NCBI RefSeq assembly: GCF_016908295.1
Contig: NZ_JAFBDO010000002.1
Location: forward strand, 744,001-808,000
Direction: 5' to 3'
Source: Thalassobacillus pellis
GTDB taxonomy: Bacteria; Bacillota; Bacilli; Bacillales; Halobacillaceae
Length of the DNA stretch: 64,000 nt
The notes below the pieces were generated by a model, which worked only from the letters and a program-made list of their open reading frames with translations, ran no database searches and was not told where the DNA came from. Below are positions 1 through 7,400 of this stretch, piece after piece. Every line of letters starts with the position of its first letter. The first letter of the stretch is position 1. The position numbers and the translations under genes were made by a program.

Positions 1-561
1 ATGATGAGGTAGTTCTCCTTCACGCACATTCGAGGTTAAATGAACAAAAGAATCATTTTTGCCATAAATATTTTCTGTTCCGTATGAATAGGAATAATGA
101 TCCCATAGTAGTTGGAGACCTGCACTTGTTCCGATTTCTATAAGAGAAAGCGGCTTATTGGTTTGTTGATAGATGTAGCAAAATACAGGGTATAAATAAG
201 CACAACGACGGACTTCATTTGTTTGCACAAGCTTATTTTTCAGAATAGACTTTATTTCCTTTCCGTTCTCCAGGCAGAAATCTTTAAATGCCTCGAACAG
301 ATGGCTATTTTTCTTGGGTTTATCGACTAAACTGGGATAGTATTCTTTGAGTTGGTGATCAGTACCCTGGAGAAGTAAATAATGTACCGCACCGAAGAGC
401 AAATTTGGAATAGGCTGTCCTTCTCGAGCATTAAGACATAATTTCAATAATTCTTTGTCTGTTGCAATACTTAATGACAGACTTTTATAAAGTTCACTGG
501 ATCCTTCACATTCTAAAATCGCAAAATCATTAAATCTTGCACCAACAATGGCAGTATCCAT
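1..561 (-). CDS. DUF2332 family protein, 3' end beyond window
   Basis: The N-terminal 187 residues of a DUF2332 protein; the frame is still open at the left edge, so the C-terminus lies outside. The family is widespread in bacteria and has no established biochemical role. Recognition rests on the order 'ARFNDFAILECEGSSELY', 'LLKLCLNAREGQPIPNLL', 'GAVHYLLLQG' and 'SLIEIGTSAGLQLLWDHY'; the last segment resembles a Rossmann-like SAM-binding loop, which is inference. Two adjacent ATGs are possible (564 or 561); 561 gives better spacing to the AAAGGGGGAG ribosome site. It reads away from the next gene, so it appears monocistronic within the window. Confidence 0.8.
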   Translation of the reverse strand, partial: MDTAIVGARFNDFAILECEGSSELYKSLSLSIATDKELLKLCLNAREGQPIPNLLFGAVHYLLLQGTDHQLKEYYPSLVDKPKKNSHLFEAFKDFCLENGKEIKSILKNKLVQTNEVRRCAYLYPVFCYIYQQTNKPLSLIEIGTSAGLQLLWDHYSYSYGTENIYGKNDSFVHLTSNVREGELPHH

Positions 562-739
562 CATTCTCCCCCTTTGATGATAACGAAGCTCATATTTATA
601 ACGTTGGATTATTTTTAATATTATGTGAATTTTGTAAATAAAATAGAGAACAATTCTGTAGAAGAATTGCCCCTAAATCAGTAAGACTCAAAACCAAGAT
701 ACCTCTCCTGAACGTTTTTTTACATTTAAACAAATGGAA

Positions 740-1780
740 TTATTCTTCAGGTAGTAATAAGACTTTTCCTAATTTCCCTTTATTCTTGAAATACAATTGA
801 GCTTCTTTGGTCTTTTCTAAGGGAAAGCTTTTGTCTATGACTGGATTTATTTTCCCTTCAGATATCGCCTGAAGCATATCTTTAAACTCTGATCTTGTCC
901 CTAACACGGATCCATACATTGTAATATGTTTTAGATACAATGTTCTAAAATCAAGATTCGTCATTTGGCCTCCAGCAGAACCTGAGATACAGAACTTTCC
1001 ACCTTTTTTCAATACGTGAAGAGATGTGGGAAACAAAGCATCCCCTACAACGTCTAAAACGGTATCGATCGGTCCTCCATTCACCTTTAAAATCTCTTCT
1101 TCAAGATTATCGGATTTATAGGATAATACATGTGTGGCTCCTAATTCCTTCATTACCTCCTCAGCATTTAAATCACCAATTATCGCAATGACTTTAGCAC
1201 CAAACACTTTAGAGGCAATTTGCACATTTAATGATCCAACTCCTCCATTTGCCCCTGTTACCATAACAGTCTCTCCGGGTTGAACCTGAACTTGATTGAC
1301 CATATGCCAAGCTGTTAACCCGCTTACTGAAAAAACAGCACTTTTTGAATAAGTGGGAAGAGGCATATCAAAACATAGGTCAGCAGGCCACACCACATAT
1401 TCAGCATAACCTCCATCGTATTCCGAGCCTATAAAGGACATATCCTCAGAGATATGTTCGCTCCCCTCTTCTCCACTAGAAGTAAAAGGAAATAAAACTA
1501 CATTTTTATCTACCATGCCTTCATCTACCTGACCACCAACTTTAACAATTTTTCCAGTTATATCTGATCCAGGTATACGTGGGAATTGCACCCCTTCTGG
1601 TCGCCAGCCAGACTTAGCACCAGTACCATAGGCACCTTCTCTCATCCAGATTTCCGTATTATTGATGGCACAAGCCTTTACTTTCACAAGAACTTCATTT
1701 TCTTTTGGTTCAGGTATCGGTATGTCGACAACCTTTAACTTATCTACTTCCCCATATCCTGTTACTTGTACCGCTTTCAT
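740..1780 (-). CDS. Zinc-type alcohol dehydrogenase-like / quinone oxidoreductase (MDR family)
   Basis: A 346-residue medium-chain dehydrogenase/reductase, expected to be a cytosolic NAD(P)H-dependent oxidoreductase. The N-terminal GroES-like half has 'KACAINNTEIWMREG' and 'PRIPGSDITGKIVKVG'; the Rossmann half has 'VMVTGANGGVGSLNVQIA', the nucleotide-binding AxGGVG-type loop. The Cys/His pattern for catalytic zinc is absent (Asn where ADHs carry the first Cys), which fits zinc-free quinone reductase or enoyl-reductase relatives; the substrate cannot be deduced. The start is an ATG behind AAAGGTGATATTTT. Genes on either side have other functions and it looks monocistronic. Confidence 0.82.
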   Translation of the reverse strand: MKAVQVTGYGEVDKLKVVDIPIPEPKENEVLVKVKACAINNTEIWMREGAYGTGAKSGWRPEGVQFPRIPGSDITGKIVKVGGQVDEGMVDKNVVLFPFTSSGEEGSEHISEDMSFIGSEYDGGYAEYVVWPADLCFDMPLPTYSKSAVFSVSGLTAWHMVNQVQVQPGETVMVTGANGGVGSLNVQIASKVFGAKVIAIIGDLNAEEVMKELGATHVLSYKSDNLEEEILKVNGGPIDTVLDVVGDALFPTSLHVLKKGGKFCISGSAGGQMTNLDFRTLYLKHITMYGSVLGTRSEFKDMLQAISEGKINPVIDKSFPLEKTKEAQLYFKNKGKLGKVLLLPEE

Positions 1781-1877
1781 AAAATATCACCTTTTCCTGA
1801 TTTCTTAACGTATTATTTACCATAGGTTTTTACTCGATTTATAAAAAGCGTTATATACCACTTATTATTCTTCTTTT

Positions 1878-1985
1878 TTACGCAACAATCAATTCTTTTG
1901 GCTTACGCAGTACTCGCCCTCCTGTAATCGAAAAAAGCCTTCCACTAATTGAATCCGGCAAGGAAAGGGTCAGCTTTTCATATTC
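1878..1985 (-). pseudogene. Short unassigned coding remnant between two genes
   Basis: In this otherwise gene-free stretch of about 300 bases, one minus-strand frame runs about 35 codons from a TGA to a TAA with protein-like composition (ending 'SITGGRVLRKPKELIVA') but no start codon or ribosome site. It may be the C-terminal stub of a lost gene or chance. The family is not recognised. The rest of 1781-2042 shows nothing I can name. Confidence 0.15.
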
Positions 1986-2042
1986 TCATCCGTCAGTACG
2001 ATAATGCTCGGTTATCGGACTTTTTCTTTTCAGCAGCTAATT

Positions 2043-2081
2043 TAAAAAATAAATAGACTGCCGAGAAGACTATCTCGACAG
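2043..2081 (-). terminator. Rho-independent terminator of the ZIP transporter gene
   Basis: On the minus strand CTGTCGAGA and TCTCGGCAG form a 9-bp stem with one G-U pair and a 6-base loop, followed by a T-rich tail. It lies just after the stop of the zupT-like gene. Confidence 0.8.
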
Positions 2082-2097
2082 CCCTTAAACACATATA

Positions 2098-2910
2098 TCA
2101 GATGAATAACAACAGGCTCAACGCCATGATCATCATGCCGCTGATGACCCCGTATATGGAAAGGTGCGCTTCATCATATTTTTTCGATGCTGGCAGCAAC
2201 TCATCAAGAGAAATGAATACCATGATGCCGGCAACAGCTGCAAAAATCACCCCGAACATGATGTCATTCAGAAATGGCATTAAGATAAGATATGCTACAA
2301 AAGCGCCAATCGGTTCCGACAGACCGGATAAAAATGAAAGCTTGAAAGCTTTTTTACGGTCTCCTGTTGCAAAATATACTGGAACAGACACCGCTATACC
2401 TTCTGGAATGTTATGGATCGCGATTGCTACGGCGATCGCAATTCCAAGGCTTGGATCCTGTAATGCCGAAGTGAATGTTGCTATTCCTTCAGGAAAGTTA
2501 TGGATCGCAATCGCCAGTGCTGCGAATGTTCCCATTTTCAAAAGTTCAGGATCTTTTACCCCATTATTGCTCTTATTCATATCTTCTACTTTTTTAACTT
2601 CATGAGGATTCGTTTTCTTCGGAATAAATTTATCGATTAAGGCAATGAAAATCATGCCTCCAAAGAATGCTCCAACTGTTGCCCAGCTTCCCGCCTGCGT
2701 CCCAAGGGCGTTTCTTAGGGCGTCCTGTGCCTTGAAGAAAATCTCCACCATCGATACGTAAATCATGACGCCGGCTGAAAAACCTAATGCAAATGATAGA
2801 AACCTGGTATTGGTGGTCTTCGTAAAAAACGCCAAGATGCTGCCGATCCCTGTGGCAAGCCCTGCCATCAGAGTCAATGAGAACGCCAGCAATAAACCTT
2901 CCCCCATCAT
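2098..2910 (-). CDS. zupT: ZIP family divalent metal transporter (ZupT type)
   Basis: A 270-residue ZIP importer for Zn2+ and probably other divalent cations, in the cytoplasmic membrane. About eight hydrophobic segments are seen. The two signature helices are clear: H137-N138-F-P140-E141-G and H166-N167-I-P169-E170-G, the paired metal-binding motifs of bacterial ZIPs. The charged loop at residues 97-125 between TM3 and TM4 is usual for the family but has few histidines. The start ATG follows GAGAGGAGGAACAG. The gene has its own promoter (2944-2972) and terminator. Whether Zn or Mn is the main substrate cannot be read from sequence. Confidence 0.9.
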   Translation of the reverse strand: MMGEGLLLAFSLTLMAGLATGIGSILAFFTKTTNTRFLSFALGFSAGVMIYVSMVEIFFKAQDALRNALGTQAGSWATVGAFFGGMIFIALIDKFIPKKTNPHEVKKVEDMNKSNNGVKDPELLKMGTFAALAIAIHNFPEGIATFTSALQDPSLGIAIAVAIAIHNIPEGIAVSVPVYFATGDRKKAFKLSFLSGLSEPIGAFVAYLILMPFLNDIMFGVIFAAVAGIMVFISLDELLPASKKYDEAHLSIYGVISGMMIMALSLLLFI

Positions 2911-2943
2911 CTGTTCCTCCTCTCTCTTCGCTATCTTAGATTC

Positions 2944-2972
2944 ATTCTAACGACTTTTTTGACTTAGGGCAA
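2944..2972 (-). promoter_or_regulatory. SigA promoter of the ZIP transporter gene
   Basis: Minus strand TTGCCC, 17-bp spacer, TAGAAT, about 35 bp before the ATG. The -35 and the start of the spacer read GTTGCCCTAAGTCAAA, which resembles the Bacillus MntR box (TTTGCCTTAAGGAAAC) at 11 of 16 positions; regulation by MntR is only a suggestion. Confidence 0.6.
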
Positions 2973-3130
2973 CTTTTTTTGTATAAGTAACCTTTTGTTC
3001 GTGAACGAAATTTAGCTGAGACCATGCAAGCATCTTAGAAAAACCTGGCTTGTCGCCAAGTCATTATGGCGAAAGCATTAGTTTTACTTATACATTAACC
3101 CTTTAACAAAGTTAAACTTTCTTAAAGTGT

Positions 3131-3164
3131 AAAAAACCTTTGCCACATGTGTATGTAGCAAAGG
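3131..3164 (-). terminator. Terminator of the GNAT gene at 3.2-3.8 kb
   Basis: Minus strand CCTTTGC stem, 14-base loop, GCAAAGG, then TTTTTT. It separates this gene from zupT. The remaining space, about 3040-3085, holds a second imperfect hairpin (GCTTGTCGCCA with TGGCGAAAGC) with no T-run and no clear role. Confidence 0.8.
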
Positions 3165-3207
3165 CTGGTCAGGTGACTATTATTTGGGCTCATCAGAAAT
3201 AAATTAC

Positions 3208-3804
3208 TTAGTTTTTTATTTTGGCATAAATACAAGTGTCCCGTAAACCACCTGACATACCTACATCCTCGTTTTTAAGTATTCCTTCCAGTTCGAAACC
3301 AAGCCTGACGGGAATCTTCCTGCTTTTCTGATTGCGGGTATCACAACGGATTTCCACGCGGTTTGCCTTAAGCTCGTTGAAAGCAAATGCAGTGATACCT
3401 TCTACTGCCTCTGTCATAAACCCCTGCCCGGAGAAACGAGTGTCCAGCCAGTATCCGATTTCAAACCGGCGCACTTCCCAGTCCATTCGGTGAAGTCCAG
3501 AGGAGCCGATTAAACGCCCCGACTTCTTTTCAAAGATTAACAGGCGGAGATCTTCCCGCTTCAGAAATTTAACGTGTGATTCCCTGGTATTCCGTTCCGT
3601 TTCTTCCAGTGTCTGTCTTTCCTGCGCAAATGGAAGCCACTCTTTCAATTCTTCCCGTGAAGCTTCAATCGCTTCATGGATCACTATCCCATCACCAGGT
3701 TTAGGCATCCGGATTTTCAGCCTGTCTGTTTCAAAAGAAGATGGAAAATCTATAAGTATCGGATTCAATGGCTTCACCATCCTTACCATAAGAAATTGAA
3801 ACAT
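3208..3804 (-). CDS. RimJ/RimL-type GNAT N-acetyltransferase
   Basis: A 198-residue acetyl-CoA-dependent acetyltransferase of the ribosomal-protein acetyltransferase subgroup. Visible features are the N-terminal 'ETDRLKIRMPKPGDG', 'IGSSGLHRMDWEVRRFEIGYWL', the acetyl-CoA loop 'RFSGQGFMTEAVEGI' and the C-terminal 'ANRVEIRCDTRNQKSRKIP..LGFELEG'. The usual Asn-x-x-Ser after the CoA loop is conserved. The start is uncertain: the chosen ATG follows TAGGAG at a long spacing of 11, and another Met lies ten residues in. The substrate is unknown. Monocistronic with its own terminator. Confidence 0.8.
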   Translation of the reverse strand: MFQFLMVRMVKPLNPILIDFPSSFETDRLKIRMPKPGDGIVIHEAIEASREELKEWLPFAQERQTLEETERNTRESHVKFLKREDLRLLIFEKKSGRLIGSSGLHRMDWEVRRFEIGYWLDTRFSGQGFMTEAVEGITAFAFNELKANRVEIRCDTRNQKSRKIPVRLGFELEGILKNEDVGMSGGLRDTCIYAKIKN

Positions 3805-3929
3805 ATTTTACCATACTCCTAGAATGGAAGCATCACTTTTTGCTGTTTCCAATCAGGAAATATTCTTTATCTTATGGGTGGGATAGATGAATTCGGGTAG
3901 TTGGTTTTGGAATTAAGATGGGCAGGGGC

Positions 3930-4427
3930 TTAAGTGGTTCGTCTTGGTCTTTTAAAATGGCCATAATCAACCACAGTAAGTTCACCGCCCTTTGCATATG
4001 CGAGATTACTGCTTTTCAGGTCCCTGGCACCAATTCCATGTTTCAGGAACTTTGCTTTCAACTCAAGAATCTTTTTTTGATTTCTTTTATTGATAGGGAT
4101 ACCTGGCACCATCTTTCTCATAATGATCCAGCCTTTTCCGAATGATTTTACCATGCAAAGATGCCTGCTCAATCCCGGAGGAGCCTTAGAATAAAGATTA
4201 TATTCATTTTTATTACACGTTAACCCCCGCGAGGTAATCGCTACCTTCAATACATAGTTATTATTAAGGTCATAAACCACCCTATGGGTTCCATTGCCAA
4301 TCCTTTTATATTTCAGTCTTAGCACTCGGGAAGCTTTTTTAACCTTTTGCTGTGTACTCAAATTCTCATATTGACTCATGATGGAAATCCATAGATCAAT
4401 AGATTTTTTATCATATCTTGTTAACAT
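3930..4427 (-). CDS. Small protein kinase-like protein
   Basis: A 165-residue minimal kinase fold. A glycine-rich loop 'GNGTHRVVY' is at 45-53, a candidate ATP-lysine at K61 ('YVLKVA'), a catalytic loop 'ARDLKSSN' at 134-141 and a DFG-like 'DYG' at 154-156, so the active residues (D136, N141, D154) are present. It is much shorter than Ser/Thr kinases (about 260) and ends soon after the DYG motif, so the activation segment and substrate lobe are missing; it may be a pseudo- or small-molecule kinase. The start is the ATG behind GGAGGACAAGGTGCA rather than upstream ATGs that run into the SagB gene. It follows that gene after about 80 bp and may be co-transcribed. Confidence 0.62.
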   Translation of the reverse strand: MLTRYDKKSIDLWISIMSQYENLSTQQKVKKASRVLRLKYKRIGNGTHRVVYDLNNNYVLKVAITSRGLTCNKNEYNLYSKAPPGLSRHLCMVKSFGKGWIIMRKMVPGIPINKRNQKKILELKAKFLKHGIGARDLKSSNLAYAKGGELTVVDYGHFKRPRRTT

Positions 4428-4506
4428 TGCACCTTGTCCTCCCTTCCCACATAGTTGTCCCTTTTCAATCAGGATATGCATAGGAGGACCGGCTTGATTG
4501 GGTGGT

Positions 4507-5199
4507 TCATTCCATTGCTTCGTTCCATTTACAAGAAAAACCAACCGGTACAAGATAGAAAGCAGAAAGGCTTTTGTGCTTCGGTAAAAGTTGTTCGTTT
4601 ACTACACTGTCTTTAAAACCGCCTATCGGTGCAACTGCGTGATGTAGCGCATTAGCGACCAGCATGATATTTTGTACCATGTGTCCTGCTTCTAAAAGGC
4701 AGAACCGATAGGACCTTTCCCCGTAATGACTAGCTGCATTTCCTATGTTGGCAGCTATTATAAGACAGAAATTGCAATCGATATCAGACTGGACTAATGC
4801 ATCCTTAATCTGGACAGCACCTTTCTCATGCTGCAATGCATGTTCATCAGGCAGATAGGAATAAACCCCTTCTGTGATTCCGTCCACTTCGTTTGCCACG
4901 ATAAAAACCTGGTTCGTATATAGCCCTCCAGCTGATGGATAAGTTCTGCGGTTTGAACTTCCTATACCTACCGACCATTTTAAAAAGGTTCCGAGTTCAT
5001 CCTTTGATAATTCCCCTTTTTTAATGGCTTTAGCACTTTTCCTTCCAATGAGACTATTGACTAGCTCTTGGTTCAGTTTTTGATAATTTAACTTCACTAA
5101 TTCTGCCGTATCATGCTTTTTCTTCTTATGTATTCCATCGGGTTTTCTAATCGGCGGCCAAGAAGACACTTGATGGTAATTCTTGAATATTTCCTCCAT
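4507..5199 (-). CDS. SagB/ThcOx-type FMN oxidoreductase (nitroreductase-like)
   Basis: About 230 residues of the SagB family of FMN-dependent dehydrogenases, which in azol(in)e RiPP pathways oxidise azolines; solitary members of unknown role are also common. Seen are 'LIGRKSAKAI', 'GSSNRRTYPSAGGLYTNQVFI' (the arginine and P-S-A-G-G-L-Y flavin motif), 'GVYSYLPDEHAL' and 'ERSYRFCLLEAGHMVQNIMLVA'. The ATG at 5199 follows GAGAGGTTACA; upstream in-frame Met codons lack such a site. No precursor peptide, cyclodehydratase or YcaO gene is visible nearby, so a RiPP function is not supported here. The kinase-like gene lies downstream. Confidence 0.8.
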   Translation of the reverse strand: MEEIFKNYHQVSSWPPIRKPDGIHKKKKHDTAELVKLNYQKLNQELVNSLIGRKSAKAIKKGELSKDELGTFLKWSVGIGSSNRRTYPSAGGLYTNQVFIVANEVDGITEGVYSYLPDEHALQHEKGAVQIKDALVQSDIDCNFCLIIAANIGNAASHYGERSYRFCLLEAGHMVQNIMLVANALHHAVAPIGGFKDSVVNEQLLPKHKSLSAFYLVPVGFSCKWNEAME

Positions 5200-5355
5200 T
5201 GTAACCTCTCCCTCTCCCAACATATTCTTGTTCCTACATAATACTACAAATCCCAAATCACCTCGATTTCGGCTACCTATTAAAAAAGCAGTCCAATTAT
5301 GGCGTACAGGCTGTAATCTATACACCACAACGGGACCGCTAATGATATCTACTGT

Positions 5356-5730
5356 TTACTTGATAATGGTAGAGCCTTGTAAAAGTTCTGGCTTTGCTCC
5401 AAGTGTCAGTAAAAACAGCTTTGAATCAGTTATTTTCTGATGTTTTCTCATGACTTCTTTCAATTTATTTACCTCTGGGTTATTTTTCAGCTTCTGGACT
5501 TCTTTTTGATAGAGATGGAGAATCGATCCTCTTACGAACTTCGGCTCATACTCCGGGAGGTCTTTGTCCATCAATAATGACCCCATATATCCATACTTCA
5601 ACTGCAGCTGCCTTGTCAGACTGACGACATGAATTAGCTGTTCGGCAAGATCCGGAGAGTTTTGCTTTAGTTCCTCCAGATCTTTTTTTGCATCATACAG
5701 ATCATTCAAACCCGCTAACATGTAGGACAT
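5356..5730 (-). CDS. Hypothetical helical protein coupled to a thioesterase gene
   Basis: A 124-residue soluble protein of unrecognised family: mostly charged amphipathic helix ('GLNDLYDAKKDLEELKQN', 'QKEVQKLKNNPEVNKLKEVM'), no membrane segment or signal peptide. Its ATG overlaps the stop codon of the upstream thioesterase (TGATG), so translation is probably coupled and the two form an operon. The SagB gene begins about 155 bp further on. No function can be assigned. Confidence 0.6.
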   Translation of the reverse strand: MSYMLAGLNDLYDAKKDLEELKQNSPDLAEQLIHVVSLTRQLQLKYGYMGSLLMDKDLPEYEPKFVRGSILHLYQKEVQKLKNNPEVNKLKEVMRKHQKITDSKLFLLTLGAKPELLQGSTIIK

Positions 5731-6263
5731 CACACTTCCACTCCTTCTTCCCATGGTTTTTCTAAGCTGATAATTTCGGTCAATTTTTTACTGTGTTTTC
5801 TGCGAATCCTGCGGGTTTCGGCACGTTCTTTTCCGGATTCATAAAGAAATTTCTCTTCCTCTGTTTCCGGAGCGATGTCTGGTACCTGGATCGGCTTTTT
5901 GTCTTCATCGAGTGCTACGAAAGTGAGAAAAGCGGTAGCTGCCATTCGTCGTTCCCCGGTAATCATATCTTCTGCGATTACTTTACAGAAAATTTCCATT
6001 GATTTGTTTCCTGTGTAGGAGACAAAAGATTCCACACATACGGAGTCTGTCTGGTGAATCGGGTATAAAAAATCGATGGAATCAGTGGAGGCTGTCACGC
6101 ATTCCTTCACCCTTGCATGCCTTCTTGCTGAAAGGGTAGCGTTGTTATCCAGCTTTTTCATCAGCACTCCCCCGAACAAAGTATTGTAGTTATTCAGGTC
6201 ATTAATCATTACCTGGTCGGTGTTTACAATCAGGCTCTCTTTTGGACTTTTTGTTTCTGGCAT
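5730..6263 (-). CDS. Acyl-CoA thioesterase, hotdog fold (YkhA-like)
   Basis: A 177-residue hotdog thioesterase, close in length and motifs to B. subtilis YkhA; predicted to hydrolyse acyl-CoA in the cytosol. The family segments are 'NDLNNYNTLFGGVLMKKLDNNA' (with the conserved N-x-x-G-x-L-F-G-G), 'ARRHARVKECVTASTDSIDF' and 'RMAATAFLTFVALD'. The ATG at 6263 is chosen because AAAGGAAC precedes it; in-frame Met codons further upstream have no ribosome site. The downstream hypothetical gene overlaps its stop. A 19-bp perfect palindrome lies about 100 bp before the start. Confidence 0.85.
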   Translation of the reverse strand: MPETKSPKESLIVNTDQVMINDLNNYNTLFGGVLMKKLDNNATLSARRHARVKECVTASTDSIDFLYPIHQTDSVCVESFVSYTGNKSMEIFCKVIAEDMITGERRMAATAFLTFVALDEDKKPIQVPDIAPETEEEKFLYESGKERAETRRIRRKHSKKLTEIISLEKPWEEGVEV

Positions 6264-6362
6264 AAGAATGAGTTCCTTTCTGGGTTGTGTCATTTCAAAC
6301 GTTTGATATTCCAAGTGTAAGCCTGTACTTCTGATAAGTGAAATGGATGTTTACCATCCAAA

Positions 6363-6381
6363 CCATAGACACTGTCTATGG
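6363..6381. promoter_or_regulatory. 19-bp perfect palindrome before the thioesterase gene
   Basis: CCATAGACA-C-TGTCTATGG in the gap between the LysR gene and the thioesterase. There is no T-run, so an operator is more likely than a terminator. A second looser dyad (ATGCTTT...AAAGCAT) adjoins it. The binding protein is unknown. Confidence 0.4.
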
Positions 6382-6432
6382 AAATGCTTTCATTTATGCT
6401 GGTAAAGCATGATAGATGAAAAATCACATAGT

Positions 6433-6463
6433 AAAAAGAGCACCTCTTAATTTGAGGTGCTCT
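6433..6463 (-). terminator. Terminator of the LysR-type regulator gene
   Basis: Minus strand AGAGCACCTC, 7-base loop, GAGGTGCTCT, then TTTTT. The stem overlaps the last codons and the stop of the regulator. Confidence 0.85.
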
Positions 6464-7346
6464 CCATCAACCGCGCCTGGGTAAACTTCAGCCATTCCTT
6501 GGTGGCATAAGATAGATAATGATTTTTTCTCCAGATTATCGCAAGATCCCATTCAATGGTTGGCTTGACGACTTTTATGACTCTGACATCTTCTTTCAGC
6601 AGCTTGGAAACACTGTAAGGCAATATGGAAATTCCCAGTTCGGAGGCGATCATTTTCCCAATAAAATCCCATTGGGAGCTTTCGGAGACAACCTGCGGGA
6701 GAAATCCGGCTTGTTTGCAGGATTCCCTGATGCGGTCATTCAATGCGAAATCCTTATTAAAGAGAATGAACAATTCCTCCTCGAGTTCTTCCACTCTGAT
6801 TTGCTTTCTATCGGCAAACCTATGAGCCGGGGGCACAACTACCCGTAATTCTTCTTTCATAAAAGAAAAATGATCAAATTCTTCCCCCTCTGTCGGCAGG
6901 ACGGCAATACCAACATCAAGATGATCGGCAATGATATCTTCTTCTATTTTTCTTGTCCCATTTTCCATCAGCTGAAAAGTGATGCCAGGATAAAGCTGAT
7001 GGAAATCTCCTAAAATCCGGATAAAATGATCGGCATCCATAATCGGTGGCAGTCCAATGCGGATATGCCCCTTCTGCAAGCCGACCAACTCATCAATCTC
7101 GGTCTTGAGATTATCAAATGCGCGGTCAATGGTCTGGGCCTGGTCTAAAATCGCGCGGCCCGCATCGGTCAGCACAAGCTGTTTTCTGGACCTGTCAAAC
7201 AGCTCTACCCCTAGTTCTGTTTCTAAATTTTTGATCATCTTGCTGATCGTGGGCTGGGTAACAAATAGGTGGTCAGCCGCACGGGTAAAGCTGTTGAACC
7301 TGGTAACCTCGATAAAATATTTCAAATGTCTGATGTCCATGTCCAT
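6447..7346 (-). CDS. LysR-type transcriptional regulator (CidR/YwbI-like)
   Basis: A 299-residue LysR activator. The winged HTH is at the N-terminus ('DIRHLKYFIEVTRFNSFTRA', then 'LFVTQPTISKMIKNLETELG'), followed by a substrate-binding domain from about residue 90 ('KGHIRIGLPPIMDADHF'). The N-terminal wording resembles B. subtilis YwbI/CidR, which responds to acetate or pyruvate overflow and drives cidABC; that match is from memory and moderate. No cid/lrg genes lie nearby and no divergently transcribed partner exists, so the target is elsewhere or is the thioesterase operon. The ATG lies 6 bp inside a longer possible frame (MDMD). Confidence 0.78.
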   Translation of the reverse strand: MDMDIRHLKYFIEVTRFNSFTRAADHLFVTQPTISKMIKNLETELGVELFDRSRKQLVLTDAGRAILDQAQTIDRAFDNLKTEIDELVGLQKGHIRIGLPPIMDADHFIRILGDFHQLYPGITFQLMENGTRKIEEDIIADHLDVGIAVLPTEGEEFDHFSFMKEELRVVVPPAHRFADRKQIRVEELEEELFILFNKDFALNDRIRESCKQAGFLPQVVSESSQWDFIGKMIASELGISILPYSVSKLLKEDVRVIKVVKPTIEWDLAIIWRKNHYLSYATKEWLKFTQARLMESTSN

Positions 7347-7400
7347 TCACCTATTTCTTTCTGGATTTCATTAGGCTGATATTTTCTATTTTAAAAAAAC

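Noticed and set aside
3040-3090. Possible riboswitch upstream of zupT
   Set aside because: Only one imperfect hairpin without a conserved aptamer core or expression platform.
4507-6263. Azoline-type RiPP biosynthetic cluster
   Set aside because: Only SagB is present; no YcaO/cyclodehydratase, precursor peptide or exporter was found nearby.
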